Of a stretch of DNA of 64,000 bases, positions 30,127-43,502 are shown piece after piece. The stretch is from positions 248,001 through 312,000 of the forward strand of contig NZ_JALHLP010000002.1 in the NCBI RefSeq assembly GCF_022844465.1, read 5' to 3'. Within the stretch, counting starts at the first letter, position 1, and each line of letters starts with the position of its first letter. The DNA is from Bradyrhizobium sp. Its GTDB lineage: Bacteria > Pseudomonadota > Alphaproteobacteria > Rhizobiales > Xanthobacteraceae. The position numbers were made by a program, and so were the translations under genes. The notes beneath the pieces were generated by a model. The model was given only the letters and a program-made list of their open reading frames with translations, was not told the DNA's origin and did not search any database.

Positions 30127-30196
30127 CTCGTCGTTACGAGCAAGGCGAAGCAAATCGACTACACCAGCGATGGTCCTGATGGATTGCTTCGTCGTT
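30127..30196. repeat. degenerate family C repeat
   Basis: GAGCAAGGCGAAGCAAATC and GATTGCTTCGTCG recall the arms of the copies at 26014 and 61731 but are diverged. It forms the 5' flank of the MmgE/PrpD gene. A still weaker trace (TCATTGCGCGCC...GCAATCC) lies at about 30921-30949. Confidence 0.5.
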
Positions 30197-30231
30197 GATT
30201 TTGGTACGACCGCCTCCTGGTCTCGTCAACA

Positions 30232-30885
30232 TCAGTTACGGCGGGTCAGCCCCCTGCTTTTCATGCGCCAGATCAGGAGATCGACGCGGTCCTGGCCGAA
30301 GAACGGCTCGTTCTCGAACACGAAGGTCGGCACCCCCCAATGGCCCGATGCGGCGTGGGCCTGCTCATTGTCGGCAATGATCCGCTCGTAGCGGTCGGGA
30401 TCAGCGCTGACGGCCGCGTCCATGGCGGCCAGATCGAAGCCCGCTTCCGTCGCCGCCTTGGCCAGGTGATCACCCTCGTTCCAACCCGAGACACTGCCGT
30501 CCCACAGCACCCTGCCGATGGCGTAGGCCAATGGCAGCGCGCGCCCCTCGGCCTGCGCGGCAGCCGCCAGCCGGGTCAGGCGGTGGATGTAGGGCTGGTG
30601 CTCGGCGACATCGAGCGTGGTCATGTCCTGCACGATGGGGTCAGGCCGCGGAAAGCGGAACGGGATGTTCTCGTGCTCGGCGACACGGCGCGCGTCCAGC
30701 ACGACGTAGCGGGCGAACTGCGGATTGGCGCGCTTGAAGAAGCCGGGCACGCGCACCGCCAGCGGATAGACCGCTCGCAGATTGACGTTCACATCATAGT
30801 CGCCGGCCATCCGCGTCGCCCTGGGTAGTGCAATGTAACTGTAGGGGCTGCGAAACGAGAAGAACAAATCGACGGACAGTGTCAT
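30232..30885 (-). CDS. 2-hydroxychromene-2-carboxylate isomerase-like protein (DsbA/GST-kappa fold)
   Basis: The N-terminal FFSFRSPYSYIAL holds the Ser that replaces the thioredoxin Cys in HCCA isomerases. The C-terminal GVPTFVFENEPFFGQDR is the hallmark of the family. HCCA isomerase acts in naphthalene-type aromatic degradation using glutathione, but no other genes of that pathway are near. A role in other isomerisation is therefore equally possible. ATG starts at 30885 and 30897 are both open, giving 217 or 221 residues. Confidence 0.88.
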   Translation of the reverse strand: MTLSVDLFFSFRSPYSYIALPRATRMAGDYDVNVNLRAVYPLAVRVPGFFKRANPQFARYVVLDARRVAEHENIPFRFPRPDPIVQDMTTLDVAEHQPYIHRLTRLAAAAQAEGRALPLAYAIGRVLWDGSVSGWNEGDHLAKAATEAGFDLAAMDAAVSADPDRYERIIADNEQAHAASGHWGVPTFVFENEPFFGQDRVDLLIWRMKSRGLTRRN

Positions 30886-31003
30886 GGGCGGCCCCATCGT
30901 ACGGGAAGGCCTCCGAGCTTGTCATTGCGCGCCTGGCGACGCAATCCAGCGGATCGCGCGGGAGCATGGATCGCTTGCCTGCATGCTGGCCTCGGCATGA
31001 TGT

Positions 31004-31489
31004 TCAGCCCGCGACCTGACGTAGCAGGGCCGCCACGATCCGCCGATGAAACGGCAGGATGATTGCGAGATAGGTCCGGCCAAGCCGGTTGTGCGTCCTG
31101 ACCAGTGTTGTCGCGGTGACTTGCCGGACGCCGCCGGACGTCGTCACGTCCACCACGACGCGAAAATCCAGATGGCGGTCGTTAAAGCCGGCGACGAGGC
31201 GATCGGGCGTCTGGCTCACGACCGGAAATATACCGATCATGTCCATTGTCATGTCCTCCGGCGCGGCCGGGCTTGCCCCCGACGTTTTCAACCCCAGCGG
31301 CGACACCAGGATATTGCGCAGCGACAACAGCGCCTCGGCCCATCGCGGTTGACGCGCCATCATTCGCTCCGCCGCGCGCCGGGCATCGAGTTCGCAATCG
31401 CCGACCTCGATGCGGAAGGCGTCAGCGAACTGCGCTCCGGTCAGCAGCGCGTCGGCATCAACGGCAGGTGCTACCTCGCGGACGGTCAT
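31004..31489 (-). CDS. DUF2867 domain-containing protein
   Basis: The 161-residue protein is soluble with mixed alpha/beta content and ends in an IILPFHRRIVAALLRQV helix, which resembles the DUF2867 family of unknown function. The ATG at 31489 overlaps the MATE exporter stop by four bases (ATGA). It is thus likely made together with the exporter, but no functional link is otherwise visible. Confidence 0.8.
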   Translation of the reverse strand: MTVREVAPAVDADALLTGAQFADAFRIEVGDCELDARRAAERMMARQPRWAEALLSLRNILVSPLGLKTSGASPAAPEDMTMDMIGIFPVVSQTPDRLVAGFNDRHLDFRVVVDVTTSGGVRQVTATTLVRTHNRLGRTYLAIILPFHRRIVAALLRQVAG

Positions 31490-32883
31490 TGGGAGGCGAG
31501 CCTGCCTGCCAGCAGGCGGAAGCGGAGCAGGAGAAGAACGGCATAGGAAGCGGTTCCGACCGACAGCCCGATCCAGACGCCGACCGCGCCCCAAGGCGTC
31601 TGGAAACCAAGCCACCAGGCGCTGGTGAAGCCGGTCAGCCAGTAGCTGAGGGTGGCGAACAACAGCGGTATCCGCGTGTCGTTCATGCCGCGTAGCGCGC
31701 CGGCGGCGACGGTCTGGATGCCGTCGGCGATGAAGAAGGTCGATCCCACCAGCAGCAGCGTCGCGGAGAGCGCCGCGGCGGCATCGGTGCTTGCGCCGAG
31801 GAAAATCGCGGCGATCCCGAAGCGGCCCATGATCACGGCGAGCGTGAGGATGGCGACAAGCACGATGCCGAGCCAGATGGCGACATAGCCCGCGCGACGG
31901 ACCGCACCGGCGTCGCCGCGGCCAATCGCATGGCCGACCCGCACGGTGGCGGCCATGCCGATGCCGAACGGCACCATGAAAAGGATGGCGGCGACCTGCA
32001 GCGCGATCTGGTGCGCGGCCAGCGCCGTCGTGCTGATCACGCCCATCAGCAGGCCGGCGGCGCCGAACAGGCCGTATTCCAGCAGGAACGAGAGCGAGAT
32101 CGGCGCGCCGATGACGATGAGCCGCCGCATCAGCGGCCAGTCGACGCGCCAGAAACGGCCGAGCACCTGATATTTCCGGAACGGGCGGCGACGCACGGCA
32201 AACCACAGGCCGGCCAGGAAGGTGCCGAGATTGACGATCGAGGTCGCCAGGCCGGCGCCGAACAGGCCGAGTTCCGGCAGGCCGTGCGCTCCATACAGCA
32301 GGAGATAGACCAGCACCGCATTGGCCGGAATCGCCGCCAGGGTGATCCACAGGATCGGCTCGGGGCGGTGGATCGCGCTCATGAAGCCGCGGAGGGCCAT
32401 GAACCACAACGCGGGCAGGATGCTCCAGGACAGGCCATGCAGATATTCCTGCGCGAGCCGGGCAGCCGTCGGCGCCTGGCCGAGCTGGAGCAGGATTGGC
32501 TCGCCGAAGAACGAAAACGCCATCATCGGCAGCGAGATCAGAAGCGCCGCCCACATGCCGACCCGGAGCGAGCGCCGGATCAAGCGCGGATCGCGCGCCC
32601 CGAAGGCCTGCGCCGCCAGCGGCGCCACCGCCGATACCAGCCCCATGCCGAAGGTGAAGCTGACAAAGAACACGGTATGCGCCAGCGCGGCCGCGGCCAT
32701 CGCCTCACTGCCGAGGCGGCCGATCAAGGCGATGTCGGTCGTCATCATCGCGATCTGGCCGAGCTGCGTCAGCGCGATGGGGACGGCGAGCCGAAGGGTC
32801 TCGGTCAGCTCGATGGCGAGGTGATGTCTCGGCGCCGTCACGGCGCCGGCCGGCCCTTGCTGGATTCTATCGAGAATTGTCAT
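31486..32883 (-). CDS. MATE family multidrug/Na+ exporter
   Basis: Twelve hydrophobic segments arranged as two six-helix bundles, and about 465 residues from the ATG at 32883, match the NorM-type MATE family. The N-terminal ETLRLAVPIALTQLGQIAMMTTDIALIGRLG region is characteristic in kind. Such exporters expel cationic compounds using Na+ or H+ gradients. A longer upstream start is open but would place non-hydrophobic, atypical residues before the first helix. The gene is followed by the overlapping DUF2867 gene. Confidence 0.92.
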   Translation of the reverse strand: MTILDRIQQGPAGAVTAPRHHLAIELTETLRLAVPIALTQLGQIAMMTTDIALIGRLGSEAMAAAALAHTVFFVSFTFGMGLVSAVAPLAAQAFGARDPRLIRRSLRVGMWAALLISLPMMAFSFFGEPILLQLGQAPTAARLAQEYLHGLSWSILPALWFMALRGFMSAIHRPEPILWITLAAIPANAVLVYLLLYGAHGLPELGLFGAGLATSIVNLGTFLAGLWFAVRRRPFRKYQVLGRFWRVDWPLMRRLIVIGAPISLSFLLEYGLFGAAGLLMGVISTTALAAHQIALQVAAILFMVPFGIGMAATVRVGHAIGRGDAGAVRRAGYVAIWLGIVLVAILTLAVIMGRFGIAAIFLGASTDAAAALSATLLLVGSTFFIADGIQTVAAGALRGMNDTRIPLLFATLSYWLTGFTSAWWLGFQTPWGAVGVWIGLSVGTASYAVLLLLRFRLLAGRLASQ

Positions 32884-32999
32884 GTGACGACATTGGCATG
32901 GCCGGAGGACGAAATCGTGACGGCCCGATCCAGACCACAACTTCATCGAATTCTACAAACACATTCGGGCACCGTCGCTCTGACCAAGGAAACAACACC

Positions 33000-33695
33000 G
33001 TGCATACTGTTACAACATCGCTGATCGCCATCGCCATGATGGCGGGTACGTCAGCCTTGGCGCAAACGCCTGAGCGCGTTCGCATCGGATCCTTCACCCT
33101 GGACGTCGCCGAAGTTACGATTGGTCGGTTCCGTGCCTTCGCCAGCGCAACCGGTCTGACCACGGTGGCCGAGCGGGAGGGCGGCGGCTTCGACTTCTCG
33201 GCGGGCTGGACGCGCCGTCGCGGGTGGAGCTATCAGCGGCCGCAAGGTGAGCCGGGCGCAGACAGCGAACCTGCGGTCCATGTCTCCTGGCATGAGGCGA
33301 GCGCCTACTGCGCCCATGCCGGCGGACGGTTGCCGTCAATGGCGGAATGGCGAAGCGCCGCCTACACCGAGCAGCGCGACCAGCCGACGGACGGGTTCGT
33401 CAAGGGTCGCACCTATGCCTATCCCGTTGGCGACCAGCCTGACGGCATGAACAACAACCGCCGCGCCCATGTGGCGGTCGGAACCACCCGGCGCGGCGTC
33501 AATGGCCTCTACGACATGGGCGCCAATGTCTGGGAGTGGACCGCCGACCGGCGCGGCGATGACGCGCTCACCGCCGGTGGCTCCTGGTGGTACGGCCCGG
33601 AGCAATCGCGCGCGGATGCTGCGCAGTGGAAGGCCGCCAACTTCTTCGCGGTCTATGTCGGCTTTCGCTGCGCCTATGACGCGGCACCCGGCTGA
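33000..33695 (+). CDS. secreted formylglycine-generating-enzyme-like (SUMF1/FGE-sulfatase) domain protein
   Basis: The start is GTG at 33000 with AAGGA nine bases upstream. It gives a signal peptide (cleavage after SALA) and a 231-residue precursor. The body is a C-lectin-like FGE domain: VSWHEASAYCAHAGGRLPSMAEW, GLYDMGANVWEWTAD, then GGSWW and VGFRCAY. Most bacterial members are not true formylglycine makers, and no sulfatase is encoded nearby. It may be a periplasmic binding or oxidase-type protein. Confidence 0.88.
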   Translation: MHTVTTSLIAIAMMAGTSALAQTPERVRIGSFTLDVAEVTIGRFRAFASATGLTTVAEREGGGFDFSAGWTRRRGWSYQRPQGEPGADSEPAVHVSWHEASAYCAHAGGRLPSMAEWRSAAYTEQRDQPTDGFVKGRTYAYPVGDQPDGMNNNRRAHVAVGTTRRGVNGLYDMGANVWEWTADRRGDDALTAGGSWWYGPEQSRADAAQWKAANFFAVYVGFRCAYDAAPG

Positions 33696-33787
33696 GCTGA
33701 CCCTCCCCGGAAAGGCGGCCGACGAGCCCGCCGACAACTCGTTCTTCGACCGCGGCCTGGAGCTTCATTGTTGCCGCAATAGCAAGT

Positions 33788-37623
<3,836 letters not shown>

Positions 37624-37827
37624 CTAGCCCAATCTCTCTATCAGTAACTTGTTGATTAGATGATAATTTTTATCGCTATTTCAAGCTGCCGAAAGGCCGA
37701 TTTCAAGGGTTTGTAAAAGCCCGATTCGGAGCCTCTTTTCTGGCCCCCGAATGGCCGGCTTCTTTATGTCTTGTGCGCCAGCATGGTGCCTCGACCGCGG
37801 GCCGGCGCGACGCTTGCGGGTCCGCGG

Positions 37828-38976
37828 TCAGGGAGCCAAGACGCGGCGGCTGACCTGGCCGGCGTCCACGTCGAAAATCTCGCCGCCGGCGCCGATGTCG
37901 GCGAATGCGGCGGGGTCGGCGCCGGTCATCCAGACCTGCGCGCCGAGACCGGCCAGTTCGTCGAACAGCGCCTTGCGCCTGGCAGGATCAAGATGCGCCA
38001 CGACTTCGTCGAGCAGCAGCAACGGCACGATGCCGGTCGTTTCGGCCACCAGGGCGGCGTGAGCCAGCACCAGCCCGATCAGCAGCGCCTTCTGCTCGCC
38101 GGTAGAGGCGTCGCGCGCCGGCATGTTCTTTGGCGCGTAGATCACCTGCAAGTCGGTGAGGTGAGGGCCGTCCAGCGTGCGACCGGCCGCGGCGTCGCGG
38201 GCGCGGCTGGCGCGCAGGATTTCGCGGTAGCGATCCTCGACCGCCGTTGCCGGTTCATTGACCAGCGCGTTTTCCATCCAGCCGTCCAGCATGATCTGCG
38301 CCGACGGGAAGGCGGAAGCCGCGCCGCGCTGGCGCAGCATGGCGGCAAGCTTGGTCACGGTCTGGCCGCGGGTGGCGGCTACGGCCACGGCCAGTTCGGC
38401 GGTTTCGCGCTCGATGGCGCCGCACCAATGGTCGTCGTAATTGCGCACCTCAAGCAGGCGGTTGCGCGAGCGCAGCGAGCGCTCCAGCGCCGAGACCCGG
38501 CTGGAATGTTCGCTGTCGATCGCCAGCACCAGCCGGTCGAAGAAGCGCCGGCGTTCGGAAGCGGCGCCGAGGAACAGCCCGTCCATCGAAGGCGTCAGCC
38601 ACACCATGCGCAGATGATCGCCGAACGCCGTTGCCGAACTCACCGTCTCGCGGTCGATCCGGCAGCGCCGGCCTGACGCGGCCGCCTCGGTGCCCGGCGC
38701 GTCGATGCCGGTTCCGAGCGTGGCGAGCCCGAGCGCGCCCTCAACCTCGGCCGATACCGCCCAGGAGCCGTCGCCCTGATTGTCGGCGACATCCTCCATC
38801 GTCGCGCGCCGCAGGCCGCGTCCCGGCGAGAGAAATGATATCGCCTCCAAGCAATTGGTCTTGCCGGCGCCGTTCGGGCCCACCAGCACGATGACAGCGC
38901 CCGATGCCTGCACGCTCGCCGCCCGGTAATTGCGAAAATGCGTGAGGGACAGGCGGTGGATGCGGGCGGGGGTCAT
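37828..38976 (-). CDS. recF: DNA replication and repair protein RecF
   Basis: RecF is an SMC-like ATPase that helps load RecA at gaps. The Walker A motif GPNGAGKTN is near residue 35 and the signature and Walker B region LLLDEVVAHLD lies near residue 320. The 382-residue length is normal. I see no clear ribosome-binding site before the ATG at 38976. A family D repeat begins 22 bases upstream, which suggests that the upstream flank was changed by an insertion. Confidence 0.96.
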   Translation of the reverse strand: MTPARIHRLSLTHFRNYRAASVQASGAVIVLVGPNGAGKTNCLEAISFLSPGRGLRRATMEDVADNQGDGSWAVSAEVEGALGLATLGTGIDAPGTEAAASGRRCRIDRETVSSATAFGDHLRMVWLTPSMDGLFLGAASERRRFFDRLVLAIDSEHSSRVSALERSLRSRNRLLEVRNYDDHWCGAIERETAELAVAVAATRGQTVTKLAAMLRQRGAASAFPSAQIMLDGWMENALVNEPATAVEDRYREILRASRARDAAAGRTLDGPHLTDLQVIYAPKNMPARDASTGEQKALLIGLVLAHAALVAETTGIVPLLLLDEVVAHLDPARRKALFDELAGLGAQVWMTGADPAAFADIGAGGEIFDVDAGQVSRRVLAP

Positions 38977-38997
38977 AAGGAGCGTCGGTCTTTTCTT

Positions 38998-39056
38998 CCC
39001 CTCTCCCCTTGTGGGAGAGGGTGGCGCCTCACGAAGGGAGGCGACGGGTGAGGGGT
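38998..39056. repeat. family D inverted repeat, left copy flanking DUF559 gene
   Basis: This 59-base unit (CCCCTCTCCCC... to ...GTGAGGGG) is a near-perfect inverted copy of 39428-39485. Each copy also holds an internal hairpin. The internal stem here (CGCCTC...GAGGCG) differs from the partner copy but still pairs. Confidence 0.9.
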
Positions 39057-39059
39057 ATC

Positions 39060-39398
39060 TTACCGCCCGGCAAGCTTTGCGAATATATCCTCCAGAACGG
39101 CAGAAGGTTGTTGCAGGCCGTCATTGTTCCAGTACCGCTCGATTCGAAAACCCTCCGCCACAAGGATGGAATCCCGTGCCGCATCACGAACAGACGATGC
39201 GTGCTGACTCCCATCAATTTCGATGACAATGCGTTTCTCGAAGCAGACAAAATCGAGAATGAAGTTTCGGAACGGGACTTGCCGACGGAATTTGAAACGC
39301 GCGAGCCGCCGGTCGCGAAGCAATCGCCACATCGCCAGTTCCGCATCAGTAGGCTCGTGGCGCATTTTCTTTGCGAAGCCGCGGATGCGTTTGGCCAC
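39060..39398 (-). CDS. DUF559 domain protein (Vsr-like PD-(D/E)XK nuclease fold)
   Basis: The core FRNFILDFVCFEKR followed by IVIEIDGSQHA carries the D...ExD pattern of the PD-(D/E)XK fold typical of DUF559, which is related to very-short-patch-repair endonucleases. The GTG at 39398 gives 112 residues, which cover the whole domain. A GTG at 39518, overlapping the dnaN stop, is also open. However, it would translate the repeat into a meaningless SPLVGEGG-type peptide. The gene sits between two inverted repeats and interrupts dnaN-recF. The function of DUF559 proteins is not established. Confidence 0.85.
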   Translation of the reverse strand: MAKRIRGFAKKMRHEPTDAELAMWRLLRDRRLARFKFRRQVPFRNFILDFVCFEKRIVIEIDGSQHASSVRDAARDSILVAEGFRIERYWNNDGLQQPSAVLEDIFAKLAGR

Positions 39399-39427
39399 GG
39401 GTCTATGGTTTGGTGCCTGCGGCGCGA

Positions 39428-39485
39428 ACCCCTCACCCGTCGCCGAACTTCGTTCGGCGCCACCCTCTCCCACAAGGGGAGAGGG
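39428..39485. repeat. family D inverted repeat, right copy flanking DUF559 gene
   Basis: This unit is the inverted partner of 38998-39056. Outer blocks (CCCCTCACCCGTCGCC and GGCGCCACCCTCTCCCACAAGGGGAGAGGGG) match base for base. The middle hairpin here is GCCGAAC-TTC-GTTCGGC. It ends 30 bases before the dnaN stop. Confidence 0.9.
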
Positions 39486-39514
39486 GCAATCACGGTCTTG
39501 TTCGCGCGAAATCG

Positions 39515-40633
39515 TCACACCCGCATCGGCATCAGCACGTAGAGCGCGCCCTTGTGGTCCTTGTCCTGCACCAGCGTCGGCGAGCCGGGGTCGGCCAGGC
39601 GCAGCACCGCGACTTCGCCTTCGATCTGAGCGGCGATGTCGAGCAGATAGCGCGAGTTGAATCCGATATCGAGCGCCTCGGCGGCATATTCGACCTCGAG
39701 CTCCTCGGTGGCGCTGCCGGAATCCGGATTGGTCACCGACAGCACCAGCTTTCCGGGAGACAGCGCCAGCTTCACCGCCCGCCCGCGCTCGCTGGAAATG
39801 GTCGAGACGCGATCGACGGCGGCCTCGAAATCCTTCTTGTCGACGATCAGTTCCTTGTCGTTGTTCTGCGGGATGACACGGCCGTAATCCGGAAACGTGC
39901 CGTCGATCAGTTTCGAGGTCAGCACCACATGGCCGATGGTGAAGCGGATCTTGCCTTGCGACAACTCGATCGAGACTTCGGCCTGGTTGTCCTCGATCAG
40001 CCGCTGTACCTCGCCGACGGTCTTGCGCGGCACGATCACGCCGGGCATGCCGGCCGCGCCGCCGGGCAGCGCCAGGTCGATCTGGGCCAGGCGATGTCCG
40101 TCGGTGGCTACCCCACGCAAGGTTGCAGCCTTGGTGCTGCCGGCCGTGTGCAGATAGATGCCGTTGAGGTAGTAGCGGGTTTCTTCGGTCGAGATCGCAA
40201 ATTGCGTGCGGTCGATCAGGCGCTTGACGTCGGCCGCAGGCAGCGAGAACGAATGCGTCATGTCGCCGGCGGCGAGATCCGGGAAGTCGCTCTCAGGGAG
40301 GGTTTGGAGCGTGAAGCGCGAACGGCCGGCCCGGATCGCCAGCACCGAGCGGTCGCCGTCGGCTTCGAGAACGATCTGCGCGCCATCGGGCAGTTTGCGC
40401 ACGATGTCGTAAAACATATGCGCCGGAACGGTGGTGGAGCCGCCGGTCGCGGTTTCCGCCGCCAGCGTCTCGGTCACCTCGAGGTCGAGGTCGGTTGCCT
40501 TGAGCGAAAGCCGGGCGCTTTCGGCACGGACCAGGACGTTGCCAAGGATCGGGATGGTGTTGCGGCGCTCGACCACGCGGTGGACGTGGCCAAGCGACTT
40601 CAGCAGTTGCGCGCGTTCGACGGTGACCTTCAT
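39515..40633 (-). CDS. dnaN: DNA polymerase III subunit beta (sliding clamp)
   Basis: DnaN is the ring clamp that tethers the replicative polymerase. The 372-residue length from the ATG at 40633 and the standard C-terminal YVLMPMRV end are both present, with three clamp-fold domains of similar size. The N-terminal MKVTVERAQLLKSL is the usual alphaproteobacterial start. The gene lies between dnaA and recF, as in most bacteria, but is separated from recF by the DUF559 cassette. Confidence 0.98.
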   Translation of the reverse strand: MKVTVERAQLLKSLGHVHRVVERRNTIPILGNVLVRAESARLSLKATDLDLEVTETLAAETATGGSTTVPAHMFYDIVRKLPDGAQIVLEADGDRSVLAIRAGRSRFTLQTLPESDFPDLAAGDMTHSFSLPAADVKRLIDRTQFAISTEETRYYLNGIYLHTAGSTKAATLRGVATDGHRLAQIDLALPGGAAGMPGVIVPRKTVGEVQRLIEDNQAEVSIELSQGKIRFTIGHVVLTSKLIDGTFPDYGRVIPQNNDKELIVDKKDFEAAVDRVSTISSERGRAVKLALSPGKLVLSVTNPDSGSATEELEVEYAAEALDIGFNSRYLLDIAAQIEGEVAVLRLADPGSPTLVQDKDHKGALYVLMPMRV

Positions 40634-40807
40634 TGCAATACCCGCCAGATCCCAAGATGGAAAGGCCGGGCGGCCCGTAAAGGCAGCGCCGCGGCCATGG
40701 AGACCCCGAAAAGCCGGATCAACGTCGGATTTGATCAAACCCAAGGGGGGACCGCAAGTTGGCGCGGATGGCCCGCCGGTGCAAGGGAGCAGGTCCCCGT
40801 TCCCCCA

Positions 40808-40832
40808 CTTTTGGCGCAGAAAATGCCAAAAG
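40808..40832. repeat. hairpin in the dnaN-dnaA gap
   Basis: CTTTTGGC and GCCAAAAG are perfect 8-base inverted arms around a 9-base loop, 64 bases past the dnaA stop. No clear T run follows on either strand, so it may be a weak terminator, a binding site or an RNA processing hairpin. Confidence 0.5.
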
Positions 40833-40895
40833 CGGTCCTCCCCCCCGCGCGAGTTGCGCGAGGGGATGCGGCGAAATCAGCCTATTTCGGCGGGG

Positions 40896-42323
40896 TCATT
40901 CCTGCAGCTGCCGCTTCAGCGAGTCGACTTCCTCGGACAGCGCCGTATCCCTGGCGACCAGGCCCTCGATCTTGCGCACGGCGTGCAGCACCGTGGTGTG
41001 GTCGCGTCCGCCGAAGCGGCGGCCGATTTCCGGCAGTGAGCGCAGCGTCAGCGTCTTCGCCAGATACATCGCGACCTGGCGCGGTCGCACCACGTTTGCG
41101 GTGCGCCGGGACGACAGCAGGTCCGAGCGGCTCACATTGTATTGCCGGGCCACGACCCTCTGGATGTCTTCGATCTTGATCCGCTTGGGCTCCTGCGGCC
41201 GGATCAGGTCGCGGACCTCGCGCTCGGCCATTTCCAGCGTCACCGGCTGGGCGTTGAGCTTGGAATGGGCCAGCAGGCGGTTGATCGCGCCTTCGAGATC
41301 GCGGCCATTATGGGTGATGGTGCGGGCCAGATAATCCAGCACGGTTTCCGGCACGTCGAAACTGGCATGATGCGCGCGGGCGGCCGCCACCCGCGACTTC
41401 AGGATTCCGAGCCGCAGTTCTTCGCCGAGCGAGCCCATCTCGACGACGAGGCCGCCGGCCAGCCGCGATCGAACGCGGTCGTCGAGGCTTTCCAGATCGG
41501 ACGGCGGGCGGTCGGCGGCAATGACCACCTGGCGCCCGGCATCGATCAGCGCGTTCAGCGTGTGACAGAACTCGGCCTGGGTCGATTTGCCCTGCAGGAA
41601 CTGCAGATCGTCGATCACCAGCACGTCGATGCCGCGCAGGGCTTCCTTGAAGGCCAGCGCCGTCTGCGTCTTCAGCGCGGCGACGAAGCCGTACATGAAT
41701 TTCTCGGCGGTGAGATAGAGCACCTTGCGTTCATTCCCGGAATTACCGGCCCACGTCACCGCCTGCAAGAGATGGGTTTTGCCAAGGCCGACGCCGGCGT
41801 GGATGTAGAGCGGGTTGAACATGACGGGATCGCCGCGACGCCCTTCGGCGACCTGACGCGCCGCCGCGTGCGCTAGCGTGTTGGAGCGGCCCATGACGAA
41901 ACTGGCGAAGGTCAGACGCGGATCCAGCGGCGAGCCGCCGAGGGCGTCATGGTTCGCAGACACCGGCGCGGTCGCGACCGCGCGCAATTCAGGCGCAGGC
42001 CGGCCGTCGGCACGCTCAACGCGGCGCTGCTCGGCCGGCGCGGCTTCTTTTGCGGGCGGAGCGCATCGCATCGCGGTGCGCACCGTCAGGTCGATTCGAT
42101 GCACTTCCGGCATCTCCGCCTGCCAGCAGGTCAGAACCCGGTCGGCGTAATGCGCCTGGATCCAGCTCTTGAGGAACCGGGTCGGAACCGAAAGCTGGAC
42201 GCTTTCGTCTTGTACGCCCTCCAGGTCCATGCGCGCAAACCAGCTGGTATAGACGTCCTCTCCGACACTTGTCCGCAACCGTCCCTTCACCCGTGACCAG
42301 CGATCTTGTTCGGTATTTTTCAT
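40896..42323 (-). CDS. dnaA: chromosomal replication initiator protein DnaA
   Basis: DnaA is the AAA+ protein that opens the chromosomal origin. The layout is complete: the DnaA-N domain (residues 1-80), an Ala/Pro/Arg-rich linker, the AAA+ domain with Walker [13 protein letters not shown] and Walker [11 protein letters not shown], and the C-terminal duplex-DNA binding domain with the [11 protein letters not shown] signature. The ATG at 42323 gives 475 residues. The gene is preceded by a 1.2 kb gene-free stretch. Confidence 0.98.
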   Translation of the reverse strand: MKNTEQDRWSRVKGRLRTSVGEDVYTSWFARMDLEGVQDESVQLSVPTRFLKSWIQAHYADRVLTCWQAEMPEVHRIDLTVRTAMRCAPPAKEAAPAEQRRVERADGRPAPELRAVATAPVSANHDALGGSPLDPRLTFASFVMGRSNTLAHAAARQVAEGRRGDPVMFNPLYIHAGVGLGKTHLLQAVTWAGNSGNERKVLYLTAEKFMYGFVAALKTQTALAFKEALRGIDVLVIDDLQFLQGKSTQAEFCHTLNALIDAGRQVVIAADRPPSDLESLDDRVRSRLAGGLVVEMGSLGEELRLGILKSRVAAARAHHASFDVPETVLDYLARTITHNGRDLEGAINRLLAHSKLNAQPVTLEMAEREVRDLIRPQEPKRIKIEDIQRVVARQYNVSRSDLLSSRRTANVVRPRQVAMYLAKTLTLRSLPEIGRRFGGRDHTTVLHAVRKIEGLVARDTALSEEVDSLKRQLQE

Positions 42324-42457
42324 CGTCTGCAAACTTCTCTAAAAGAGTAAAGGTGCCACGCGAACGCATCATGCAGAATCCCTGCCGGACGTGACCGCGA
42401 AGCCGGGCTCCAGGCGCGATCCAGCGTCCGGCGAAAACGCCGTTGCTCAAATCGATG

Positions 42458-42466
42458 TCTGGATAA
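42458..42466 (-). promoter_or_regulatory. possible DnaA box
   Basis: TTATCCAGA on the minus strand differs from TTATCCACA at one base. It lies 135 bases upstream of dnaA, where it could serve autoregulation. A single box is weak evidence. Confidence 0.3.
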
Positions 42467-43473
42467 TTGCGAGGCTTCCGCGAGGTCAGCGCTTACTCGA
42501 CGGTCTTTCCGGAGCACGCGTGGGAGGCGGACTGCAAACGAGGATGAGGGGCGCCGATGTGGTTTCCGTAGAAATGTGCGTGTCGGATGCCGCGATGATT
42601 CCGTAAAGCATACTACCTCCCCCACTCACCGCGAAAGCGCGCGTTGAGCTATCAGATCGTAAGTGTTTCCAAAGCCAGTCCGCCGCCACCAAACATCAAA
42701 TATGTCCGGCGCTGCCGCCGCCGCGTAACCCCAGTCTGTCGCCTTCAACACGTCCGCGAGCTGCGCGTTCCCATTGAGTGTCGTTGCTGTCGGCAATTTC
42801 TTGCTCCTTCAATCCAAGCGAGCGAAACGTGATCGTCGCGCCAGGAATTCAGACAGAAAGATACCATCCCCATATCGCTATGAGTTATCAACCTCGCACC
42901 GCTTGGAAAGCGTCGCCAACGCGCACACCGCCGCCGATTTGCACGTCCGCTCTTGGGTCTCAAACCGCGCTGGTCAGAAGAGCCTCGAGCGTCGCGAACG
43001 ACTAAGGAATACACCACGGGTGATTTCTGACAATCGGTGATTCGAGATTGACGCGTGACTCTTCGAAGGTGTTGCAACGCTGCACCGGGGAAGCCCAACA
43101 CCAAGTTTTTGAATAGGCATGCAGAATCGCAGGCAGTAAGCTTTCATGACAACTTATGCTGCAGTCGCAAAAAAATTTATGAAACCGTTACAATCGCGGT
43201 CGGTCGGACCCGTTTTCAAACCGCTTGCACTCGCTATGGGAGTAAGTGACTAGCAGCACGAAGTTTTTCGGAATTGTTTTTCAGGGTAACTCCCGCGCCG
43301 CTGCCGCAGACGGAATCCGCTGACACGCTTCGCCGATCCGGTCGGCGCTCCTGCTCCTCGCAAATGCGCATAGCAGCGCCGGTGCAACATGACTGCACTC
43401 CGAATAAAAACGGACCAAAGGAGGCCCGACGCGAAGCAGGGCTCCCAGCGAAGATGCGATTGCAACAGGCGAC

Positions 43474-43502
43474 AAAGAAAAAGCCCGGCGAGGCCGGGCT
43501 TT
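43474..43502 (-). terminator. rpsT intrinsic terminator
   Basis: AAAGCCCGGC-GAG-GCCGGGCTTT is a perfect 10-base stem with a 3-base loop, 24 bases past the rpsT stop, followed on the minus strand by a T-rich run. Confidence 0.92.

Noticed and set aside
39398..39518. N-terminal extension of the DUF559 protein from the GTG at 39518
   Set aside because: The extra 40 codons translate the inverted repeat (SPLVGEGG-type peptide), so the downstream GTG is preferred, although translation from 39518 cannot be excluded.
42745..43104. A 119-codon minus-strand frame in the dnaA-rpsT gap
   Set aside because: No ribosome-binding site, an Arg/Ser-rich composition with irregular codon use, and no recognisable domain.
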